Below the pieces are notes generated by a model. That model saw only the letters and a program-made list of their open reading frames with translations, searched no databases and was not told the origin of the DNA. The translations under genes were made by a program, and so were the position numbers. Below, one piece after another: positions 8,503 to 15,676 of a DNA stretch of 15,676 bases; position 1 is the stretch's first letter; each line of letters starts with the position of its first letter. The DNA is taken from NCBI GenBank assembly GCA_037447655.1, contig JBBHKE010003409.1:466333-482008 (forward strand), given 5' to 3'. The DNA is from Zygnema cylindricum (lineage: Eukaryota; Streptophyta; Zygnematophyceae; Zygnematales; Zygnemataceae).

Positions 8503-9032
8503 TTCGCATGGCTCCAAGAATTCTCTGGCTTTTCTGTACGGTCATTACTCCCTATACGACACAGTATTCGTGCCGTCGCAACCGTTCTCTGCAGCATCGT
8601 CAGTTCTTATCTTGAAGCGTTTCAAACTTTCAATCAACTAGAGGAGAAGATTCAATTTGGCGACCGTCAATCGAGATGTGCGAGTCTTAGCTTTCCATCG
8701 CAGCCGTCAGATTACGAGAAGACGAGTGTGCACGCGGAAAATATTGCTGAAACTCACCGTACTGTACGGTGTTCTGTGAGATTTGCTGAGACAACCATAC
8801 TCCAGAACTGTCCTGCCAGTCTGCAGCTTTGTAAAATTCGTGTGCTGCGTAGAGCTGTCAGCCAGCTCACATAGCTCGATGTACGAATATTCGATCGTAT
8901 TACGTGAGTCTGGGAATATCGGTAAATACTGTACGGCGTAGACTTTTTCTCACCTCGTATGCTTTCATAGGAAGTCAGCGGAATGTTCCACCTCAGGGTG
9001 AACCTCCATCGCGGAAAAGGTGGGGCACAGTA
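8503..9032. other. Distal upstream region of the bZIP gene
   Basis: CG- and GTAC-rich single-copy-looking sequence without a gene I recognise on either strand. It includes a small inverted word ACCGTACTGTACGGT (8757-8771). Confidence 0.45.
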
Positions 9033-9072
9033 ACAGTACAGTACTGTACTGTACAGTACTGTACTGTACAGT
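9033..9072. promoter_or_regulatory. Cluster of seven overlapping GTAC palindromes
   Basis: The 40 bp contain seven GTAC cores in interleaved palindromes (ACTGTACAGT, CAGTACTG), with three more within the next 40 bp. GTAC is the core bound by plant SBP-box (SPL) factors, including copper-response regulators. It lies about 470 bp before the bZIP start codon. It may equally be only a simple repeat. Confidence 0.45.
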
Positions 9073-9540
9073 TTACTAGACTTCGTACGTTTTCGTACTG
9101 TTATGTACTGAGGAGCGGCCTTATTTTCATTTTGTTTTCCATTGTTTTTATTTAGTTTCAGTCTCATTTAGGAGTCAAAGAGTCTTAAAGAGCAGCAAGG
9201 CACTATTAGGTTTCTGCAATGAGTTATCATCGTTAGTTACAACCTATAGTTACAATTTTAGTTATCATCTTTTCTATCCTTTACCGATTTTTAGGGTTTT
9301 GACCTTTCATCTTTCATCTTTCTTTTCTTTAGGTTTACAAAAAGGTTTTGAAAAAGGAACAGAAAATTTTGCCATCTTCAGTTTCTTGAGGATGTCAGTC
9401 GAATTCCAGTAGTACTGTACTGCTCTTTTTTACAAATTTTTTTCATTAATGAGTTATTATTTCATTTGAGAGACCTTTTTTTTTGTTTTCGAGCGAGGAA
9501 AGAATCGTAAGGAAAGTCGGAGGAAAGCTCTTTTCTATCT
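9073..9540 (+). promoter_or_regulatory. Proximal promoter and 5' UTR region of the bZIP gene
   Basis: No clear TATA box. It contains a telo-box-like TTAGGGTTTT (9292-9301, complement AAAACCCTAA), common in plant promoters, then a pyrimidine-rich run ending TTTCTTTAG at 9332 that could be the acceptor of a 5' UTR intron. Three tiny upstream frames occur: 9219-9236, 9392-9412 and 9449-9469. The transcription start is not determinable. Confidence 0.45.
9392..9469 (+). promoter_or_regulatory. Two short upstream ORFs before the bZIP start
   Basis: ATG at 9392 gives a six-codon frame (MSVEFQ, stop TAG at 9410) and ATG at 9449 gives another six codons (MSYYFI, stop TGA at 9467). If the mRNA starts upstream of 9392, both would be met before the main ATG at 9541 and could lower its translation. 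Confidence 0.35.
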
Positions 9541-12500
9541 ATGGCTTCCTTCCACGTGGCAATGAGTTCAGCCATAGATTTTGAATCTCTGGAAGCTTTG
9601 CCAGAGGAGACAAGCATGACAGACGACTGGATTTCTCAGCTTCTCGACTCGGCAGATAACGGATGCATGCCAATCCTAGACTCTCCACAAAACAACAAAA
9701 ATGATTCGTTTCCTTCGCTGACTTTAGATTCTAACACGGAATACGAAATCGATATAGACCAAGTTTTAGAAATGAATGAAGAAATTAATGGTAAAGAGGT
9801 CGCGGAAACGTCGAGAACTTCCCAAAGAGGTTTCGACAATGTGCATTTGTACCCGGATGTGGATAGCAGTGTGACATCTGTCACATCTTCGGAACATTTG
9901 GGCAATGGAGGAGGAGACTTGTTTAACGATTCGAACCGTTTGACCGACTTTGACCTCGATCCGATGACAGTCATGAATCAGGAAATGTTTGTAACTGAAA
10001 CTGTTTCGGAAACTGGAACAGAAACTGGAACGGAAACCGGAATGGAAACCCGAACGGGGGCTTCTAGGAGGAGTTCTCCATCGAAAGAATATCGAAGGGC
10101 GGACAGCGATTCAACAAACCCTAGTAACTCGAATAATGGGGCTCCAGCAGAGGAATTAGGGTTAGGGTTAACTGCCACTAGTTTGTTTTGCGGTAACAAA
10201 AATTATTACGATCGAAAAACTGAAACAGGAAATTTGGCATGGAAACCGGAAAGTACAAATAACAATATTTCCCATAAAGATATGGGTTTTTGGCACATGG
10301 GACAAGATACAAAAAATGACCAAAATAGCGATAAACAAATGAGAGTTCCGGCACTTAATACGATGTTTTCACCATATAATAATCATGAAATGCCTGACAT
10401 TAAGCCCAAATGGGTCCCAAATGGGTCCTCCATGGAAGGGACAAGCAGTGGAGGAGGAGGAGTCTCGTCCAATGAGAAGGGAGGATCTGGGTGCTCTGGA
10501 GAGAGGAGTTCTGCCACGTGTCCAGGAGGGGGGACAGGAGGGAGGAAGGAAAAGAAGAAGGGAGGGAAGGAGGACGGGTGGGAAGAGAATGGAGAGGTGA
10601 AAGAAGAGGGACATAGTGAAGATGGTAGTGATGGATGTAATGGAGAGGGAGACGTAGAGAAGAAACAAGCGAGACTTATGCGAAACAGGGAAAGTGCACA
10701 GCTGTCACGCCAAAGGAAAAAGGTGAGTGGTGGTGGTGCTGATGGTGTGGTGAGTTTTTTTTTTTTAACTTTTGAGTCCTTTTATTTGAGTTTTTGTTTG
10801 CCTATTGGAGGTGTTTTTACCCATTTTGATTGGGTTACAGTTTCTATTCAGAGTCTAATGCCAGCATGGAAACAGGGTTGTCAGTTCAGTACAATTTTGG
10901 CATCCGCGGTTTTTTCTGGGGAGTTGTTTACAAACTTTTTAGAGTTGTAGTATTGGAAGAGAATGAATATTGGTTGACCGAAAGTGAATGTGACTGTGTT
11001 GGCTTACTGAGTTTTTTGGACATGTTGATTTAGTTTATTTGCTGGCAATGTATGTATATCAAAACATGTGGTTATTATGTCGATTTCAGTGGGGCAATTA
11101 AGCTGATTTTTTATCGGATGAGAAGTTCGTTGTCATTGCCGTTGTCGTTGTTGTGTGTTTGTTTGATTTACATTGCGAATGTCGTTTTGAATTGAATCAC
11201 AATGGTTTGGTTAGCAAAAAACGAGGATGGAATGTATTTACGGTAAATATTTGCGGTGATTCTTTTTCTTGTTATGGGCTCCTCTTCTTTTTTGCTGTCA
11301 ATTGATATAATGAAAGAGCATCTCTTTTTTCGATTTTGGAGTTTTTCACTGTCCTTGTTTTAACTGTTTTATCAGTGTTTGTTGAAAAACTTGAGTTTGA
11401 ACTCTCGATTCTATCCCCCGCTATCAGATCAGTGGTTTTTCATAGTCTGACATTTTTTTTTTTCAGTTGATGTAAAGTTCTTGATGGAAATGAATTGATG
11501 ACTTTTGTGTAGGTTTGTTCTCTTTGAGTTGTTTCTGGACGTTTCCTTCCTTTCATGTATCTTTCTCCTCTTACTCCTCTTCTGTATCCTGTGTCTATCT
11601 CTCTTCACTCCTTTCTTACCTTCTCTTCCTCCTTTTTTTTTTCTCTCTCCTTCTTCATTCTCCCCACCCTCTTTCAGTTTTATCTCGACGAACTCGAAAA
11701 CCGTTTGACGACAATGCAAGCCACGGTCGCGGAACTTAACACCACAATATCTCATTTAACTTCTGAAAACGTCAATCTTCGGAGACAACTCGCTTTCTAC
11801 TGTTCTCCCTCTCTTCCCGGAGGAGGAGGAGGGAGGCATTTGGGTCCTATGATTCCTATGCCTAATGGAGTCGGCAATCCTTACGGTATGTTAGGAATGC
11901 CTCCAATGGGTCTTATAGGACTACCAGGAGTCGTACCTTCGGTTCCTATTCCTCGACTTAAAACTAATAAGAATAACTCAGGCGCTAAAGGGGGAAAAAG
12001 GGCAAAAACTACTCCGACTGTTGAAGAAAAGTCGAATACGAGTAAAGGAAGGAAACGGGTAAAAACTGCCGCGGGGAGTGTAGGAGTAGTAGCTCTCGCT
12101 TTGTTTTGTTTTTCAATGTTATTTAGTCCGTTTGAGAGTGTGGATAATGGAAACAGAAGTGGTCTTTTTAACAGCTTAGGGAATATATGGGTAGGACCGG
12201 GTCCACTGACAAATCAAAATAACCAATTTTTGGGAGGAGGAGGACATGGGATGGGTCGAGTTTTAATGGGAGTTGAGGAACCTCAGAAGTGGGAGAATGA
12301 AAGTTTAGGAATCGAGAATTCAAGTTTGTTTAGTTTTTGGAGTTCCTCGAGTTTTGGTATACAGACGAAGAGTGAGAGCAAAAAGGGGAATAAGAATTCT
12401 CTCACTACAGTAAAAGACAAAGAAAGAGAGGTAGTAAACGATTGGAAAGATGGCGAGGCGTTGACGGAAGAGAAAAGTTTGGTCAAAAAAGTCAATTCTA

Positions 12501-13676
12501 CGGATCTTCGTCCAGTTCCCGCCTCACTTTTTGTACCTCAAAACAACCAGTTGGTGAAAATCGATGGAAATTTAATTATTAGTTCCATTATGGCAGGAGA
12601 TAAAGCTGCGAGAGTGAGAGAGGGACAAACCGATAGTTTCGGTCTCCAAGAAAAGAGAGAGAATTATGGGAAAATGAGTGGGAGTTTGAAGGCAGTGGAG
12701 GTTCAACAGTTGAAAGCGATGGCTATGGTGGCTATGGAAAGGGGTAAACCTCGAGTTGAAGCTTTATTACCTTCCGGTAGTAAAAAAATTGCAGAGTCGA
12801 AGGAAAAGGAGGATGGACAGCATTGGTTTCTTGGAGGAATCGCAGGTAAGATTTTCTACATTTTTGTTTTCCTGTTGATTCTATAAAACTGTTGATTTTC
12901 TTTTCTTGTTTTTGGTTGTTTTGGCTTATCGATTTGCTGTTAACCTTTGTTTTTTTGAAGTCTTGTCCCTTTTCTTTTACTCTGTTCGCTATTTAAAGGT
13001 TTATTCTCGTTGTCAATGTGGTTTGGATTAGTTTTATGATATTCAGTGTTGAAATTCTAATTAGAGTGGAATCGGATTTTGGATATACAAAGTTTTTACA
13101 TTTTTACTTATTCCAGAAGTGAACCACTAATTTTGCTCGAAAATGGTTGTTTTTATTGATTGTGTTAAATTGTCCTATGCAGGAACTATTTTGAGTTCAG
13201 AAGAATGTACGGAGATTTTTCAGTTTGAAAAATACCCAAACCCTAATAGCCCTATGGAGAGAGAGGAAACGTTAAAAGATGTTAAAACGGGTGAACCGCA
13301 AACAAGTGACAATGTTCGAACAAATGTCACGTCACAAGGTGTCTCTTATGGGAGAGTCGGTGGGAGGCGATTGGGAGGGAGGAGGAGATACTCTAACGCC
13401 GTCCCTCTCCCTCCTGTCCCTTTGAAAAACCAAACGGCTCCAAATGTGAAGGAGCGACCTCCGAAAGGAAGAAGTCAAAATCGGTCAATGGTGGTTTCTT
13501 TGTTGGCAAGTCCTCTTGAAGCTCCTTCCTCGGAACATGGGTCCTCGACTACCGGCCAATCGGGAAATAGTCTTTCGAGAATTTTTGTCGTTGTACTTGT
13601 TAATGGAGTGAAGTACGTCACATATTCTTGCATGTTGCCAAATATAGGTTCGACTTCAACATTGGTACAAAATTGA
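9541..13676 (+). CDS. Membrane-tethered bZIP transcription factor of the plant bZIP17/28/49 group; exons 9541-10722, 11678-12845, 13183-13676
   Basis: Spliced product is 947 residues. Residues 1-373 are acidic and Ser/Asn/Gly-rich, the likely activation region. The basic region is 374-394 with the N-x7-R signature (N382, R390); the leucine zipper runs from about 395 to 432 with heptads L400, M407, L414, L421 and L428. A basic stretch (RAK at 502-504, KGRKRVK at 517-523) precedes one transmembrane helix at about 528-545. The luminal tail, about 400 residues, has NxS/T sequons at N601, N608, N667, N831 and N866, a candidate site-1 protease motif RVLM (588-591), and family blocks LVKIDGNLI (686-694), AGTILSSEECTEIFQFE (783-799) and SRIFVVVLVNGVKYVTYSC (915-933). 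Known family role: ER-stress sensor cut in the Golgi, whose N-terminal part enters the nucleus. The first in-frame ATG lies 33 nt after an in-frame TAA (9508-9510), which fixes the start; Met8 is an alternative. At 947 residues it is longer than the Arabidopsis members as I recall them (about 680-720). Splice phases join cleanly. The exact orthologue (17, 28 or 49) cannot be settled, so no symbol is given. Confidence 0.95.
10009..10056 (+). repeat. Coding 12-nt tandem repeat (ETGT x4)
   Basis: Four in-frame 12-nt units (gaaactggaaca type) at 10009, 10021, 10033 and 10045 encode ETGT ETGT ETGM ETRT, residues 157-172 of the bZIP protein. It lies in the acidic N-terminal region, outside any recognised fold, so copy number can probably vary without breaking the protein. 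Confidence 0.9.
10156..10170 (+). repeat. Telomere-like TTAGGG words inside exon 1
   Basis: TTAGGGTTAGGGTTA occurs in frame and encodes ELGLGLT of the bZIP protein (residues 205-211). This is the TTAGGG form, not the TTTAGGG form most plants use at telomeres, and is probably coincidence. Confidence 0.85.
10436..10672 (+). repeat. Purine-rich low-complexity coding segment
   Basis: About 240 bp at the end of exon 1 is almost all purine on the coding strand, with many GGA, GGG and GAAG runs. It encodes residues about 299-374, a Gly/Ser/Glu/Lys-rich linker with no predicted fold just before the bZIP basic region. It looks like a flexible spacer that grew by slippage. Confidence 0.8.
10723..11677 (+). 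other. Intron 1 of the bZIP gene (955 bp, phase 0)
   Basis: The donor is AAAAAG|GTGAGT at 10722/10723 and the acceptor is CTCTTTCAG|TTTTAT at 11677/11678, preceded by a long pyrimidine tract (about 11550-11676). The intron falls exactly between the basic region (ends RQRKK) and the zipper (starts FYLDELE), and joining them gives the continuous bZIP domain expected for this group. If it is retained, translation runs on to a stop at 10948-10950 and gives a 469-residue protein with the basic region but no zipper, membrane helix or luminal tail. Confidence 0.93.
11550..11676 (+). promoter_or_regulatory. Long polypyrimidine tract at the intron 1 acceptor
   Basis: Roughly 125 bp of C/T-rich sequence ends in CTTTCAG, directly before the zipper exon. 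It is much longer than usually needed for a 3' splice site and is roughly complementary in composition to the purine-rich tract about 1 kb upstream in the same transcript. Open frames over it are composition artefacts. Confidence 0.75.
12846..13182 (+). other. Intron 2 of the bZIP gene (337 bp, phase 1)
   Basis: The donor is CGCAG|GTAAGA at 12845/12846 and the acceptor TCCTATGCAG|GAACT at 13182/13183. The junction splits a Gly codon (G784), and the joined reading GGIAG-TILSSEECTEIFQFE reproduces a conserved luminal block of the family, which supports both sites. Plant-like branch-point candidates (CTAAT) occur near 13058 and 13125. Retention would add about a dozen hydrophobic residues and a stop at 12884-12886, removing the conserved C-terminal luminal part. 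Confidence 0.93.
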
Positions 13677-14276
13677 ACAAAATGGAACAAAATTTGAGAA
13701 GCTTTTTTGTTTTTTTATGTATCTTTTTATGTTTTTTTTCTTGTGACTTATTTTTGTGAGTTTAAAAGTGAGGAAACTGATACATAAAAGTTTTGCTGTA
13801 CTATCTGAGGAGAGAAAACTAAGAATAGGCGGGTTTCGCAGAATTGTAATTGTAACAATTTCGATCAAATAGGTTTTTCCTGTGAAAAAAAATACAGCGG
13901 TTTTTGACAAAACAATGTGAAAAAATGAGACAAGCGGTTTCTGATCGAAAACAAATATTTTTGGTGGTTTCGGTGTGTATTGGCTTGTTTTTGTTTTTTT
14001 TTGGGATGGTTTTTAATGGTTCAGATTTGGAAATTGGAGAACAAGATATGACACAGTTGCTTTGTAATGGCTCAATTTTATGTACAAGGAAGAATTCTCA
14101 CTAAGTTTTGAGACTGGTTATGAATTCGACTGTTGATTGGTTCTATGCATATATGTTCATAGGTGTGTATATATATAGGGAATTGATCATGGCAGTGACT
14201 ATTTTCGTTGCACACAGTCACTTACGTCACCTTGTCATAGATTGTACGTTTTAAGTACACAATGGAACAATTAAAT
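13677..14276 (+). other. 3' flank of the bZIP gene
   Basis: T-rich after the stop at 13674-13676, as expected for a plant 3' UTR. I see no clean AATAAA; CATAAAAG near 13782 is a possible weak signal. A 66-codon open frame at 13904-14104 has one hydrophobic stretch but no family resemblance. Nothing else is recognised. Confidence 0.5.
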
Positions 14277-14545
14277 TACCGTTGAGTTTAAACTTGACGG
14301 TCAATCAATTGAACAGTTTTGACTTTCAAAATATTGTAACAACCGGTTAAATTTTTGCCGCGCTTGTGATGGCTGTCATAATAAAATCAGCACTTCACAC
14401 GGCCGGCGAAAGTTTGTAGTACCAAAACTGCAGCAACCACATGTAAATAAAAGTGATGCGCACAGTCACTTTCTCACTTTACACGGGCTCACTGTGAGAG
14501 CACATGTTGGCTTTCAACTTAGCCGCTAAATTGAAATTTAATCAC
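14277..14545. repeat. Unnamed dispersed repeat, copy B
   Basis: The same orientation and block order as 5136-5393, starting TACCGTTGAGT and ending TTGAAATTTAATC. It lies about 90 bp before the third TATCG-rich element, while copy A also lies in the cluster that holds the other two, so both repeats tend to occur in the same sort of DNA. Confidence 0.85.
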
Positions 14546-14636
14546 GAATCGTAAATAGTGTAGCTTGATTTGGTCCCGCCTGACGAACATACATAGATAA
14601 ATAGACATCGATGCATGCATATACATGCATAAACAA

Positions 14637-15107
14637 TGGTGCTGTGTATCAGCAAGAAACTTATCGCGATAAAACCAAAACCAATAGCTATCAGTTATCG
14701 AACAGTGAGGAGTCTCGATATATCGCTCCGAGACCAACAAATTCCTTACCGGAGGTAAGTAGAAAAAAATATAATACGTTATATAAAAGTATTTTATAAT
14801 ATATTGTATTATATTTATGATTGTATATAGCATGGCATGCCACGTATGACAGACTTTTCCGAACTTTGTATAATGGAGTATAGTACGGACCGTATAGTGC
14901 GGACAGCTATCCGCATACCTTTACGAAAAAACCGTAAATTTATCGCCGATAGTTATCGGTACCGGTGTTTTCGGGATAAAAAACGGATATTATCGGTTTT
15001 TTATGGCGATAACACCGGTAACGATATATCGTGACAGTGTATCGATTATCGGGAAGCCAAAAAAAGGGACATATCGACTATCGGCAAAACCCTACCAATA
15101 CACAATA
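14637..15107. mobile_element. TATCG/CGATA-rich TIR element, copy 3
   Basis: The left end GGTGCTGTGTATCAGC (about 14639) and the right end CTACCAATACACAATA (15092-15107) pair as inverted ends. The interior is collinear with 3511-3888, plus about 100 bp extra (AT-rich, near 14755-14840). Many palindromic words occur, such as TTATCGCGATAA, GATATATCGC and ACGATATATCGT. Confidence 0.7.
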
Positions 15108-15676
15108 GTTGATTAACAACTTGGATGTGTGTTTTGGCATAATATATGGGTTTTTAGGGTTGTAAGTCATAGATAGTGCGTCACGCTGTCACACGCTGGG
15201 TTGACCTAAGCCAAAAAGAAATGCAATCGACAATTGTTTAAATGTTGGAATAGTTTGTTGCGAGCCAAAGAGACGGTTTGGACAAACTTTTCTCGGTTTT
15301 TTTTTTTACCATGTTTTTAAAAGATCGACGTGATAATGAAACGGAAAGAAACTGTGAGCATTTTAGTACGATTAATCAAGAGCGGTGTATGTAGGAAATT
15401 CTTTTTCTCCTTCTCATTGTCAGGCCGTAATGATTAATTAGGTATCGACGATACTTAATTTTGATTGAAACCTAAGATAGTGAACGCTTTATTCCTTTCA
15501 TACTTTTATGTTTCATTACTTCCAAAAATGTTGGAGTTTGAGAAATTTGAACTTATTCCATCAATTTTCCTCTATTTCCTTGGCATTCACTCTTTAAAAT
15601 TTTTTTATGCGAAAAAATAGGCTTTCAAATGTATATGTTTGTCGTTTGATATAGTTATGCATGGGGGTGTCGGACA
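15108..15676. other. Gene-free end of the window
   Basis: AT-rich, with no open frame of note. It holds one near-perfect inverted repeat, AATTAGGTATCG (15436-15447) and CGATACTTAATT (15449-15460), with a one-base spacer and one mismatch. Confidence 0.5.

Noticed and set aside
10156-10170. Interstitial telomere
   Set aside because: Only two and a half TTAGGG units, in frame within an exon; too short to be telomere-derived with confidence.
9636-10668. Antisense open frames opposite bZIP exon 1
   Set aside because: They lie inside a strongly supported coding exon and reflect its codon composition.
10685-10730. IRE1-type unconventional splice site as in bZIP60
   Set aside because: No paired CNGCNG loops are visible, and the introns are ordinary GT-AG. 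The membrane-helix and luminal-tail layout is that of the protease-activated group.
11505-11708. Leu/Ser/Phe-rich open frames over the polypyrimidine tract, including a start at 11555 upstream of exon 2
   Set aside because: Hydrophobic runs come from C/T-rich intron DNA. The CTTTCAG acceptor at 11677 and the bZIP domain continuity show that the coding part begins at 11678.
13904-14104. 66-codon frame with a hydrophobic stretch after the bZIP gene
   Set aside because: Short, T-rich and with no family resemblance; most likely 3' UTR or spacer.

Overview
The window looks like nuclear DNA of a multicellular green-lineage eukaryote, most likely a land plant. The main evidence is a three-exon gene on the + strand (9541-13676) whose protein has the complete layout of the plant-specific ER membrane-tethered bZIP17/bZIP28/bZIP49 group: an acidic N-terminus, a bZIP domain, one transmembrane helix and a luminal tail with the group's conserved blocks (LVKIDGNLI, CTEIFQFE, RIFVVVLVNGVKYVTYSC). 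Introns are GT-AG. The species cannot be named from this sequence; the sizeable introns, low gene density and many decayed short transposons fit many non-model plant genomes.

Layout. 1-1686: non-coding, probably intron of a gene that starts upstream; it holds a foldback structure around a (AT)39 microsatellite, a degenerate TTGAAGTATT-type array and a degenerate 12-bp minisatellite. 1687-2098: last exon of a BNR/Asp-box sialidase-family gene. 2099-3060: spacer with no recognised gene. 3061-8467: gene-free repeat region made of several short non-autonomous DNA-transposon-like elements: a TATCG/CGATA-rich TIR family (3061-3410 and 3511-3888, third copy at 14637-15107), a TA-flanked CACCGCCAATCGC family (clear at 8251-8467, another end at 3891), a related CACCGCGAATCGC element (7604-7795), a TA-flanked 780-bp element (5416-6195), an unnamed dispersed repeat (5136-5393, second copy 14277-14545) and a perfect 40-bp palindrome (4460-4499). 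8470-9540: probable promoter and 5' UTR region of the bZIP gene, with a GTAC-core palindromic cluster, two GATGACGC motifs and short upstream ORFs. 9541-13676: the bZIP gene. 13677-15676: 3' flank and further repeat copies.

How the parts work together. Only two genes are supported and nothing links them functionally. By family knowledge the bZIP protein would sit in the ER membrane, move to the Golgi under stress, be cut by site-1 and site-2 proteases, and release its N-terminal bZIP part to activate chaperone genes. The possible regulatory sites upstream of it are motif matches only. I found no clearly new gene system. The least explained objects are the TATCG-rich repeat family, the repeat shared by 5136-5393 and 14277-14545, and the perfect palindrome.
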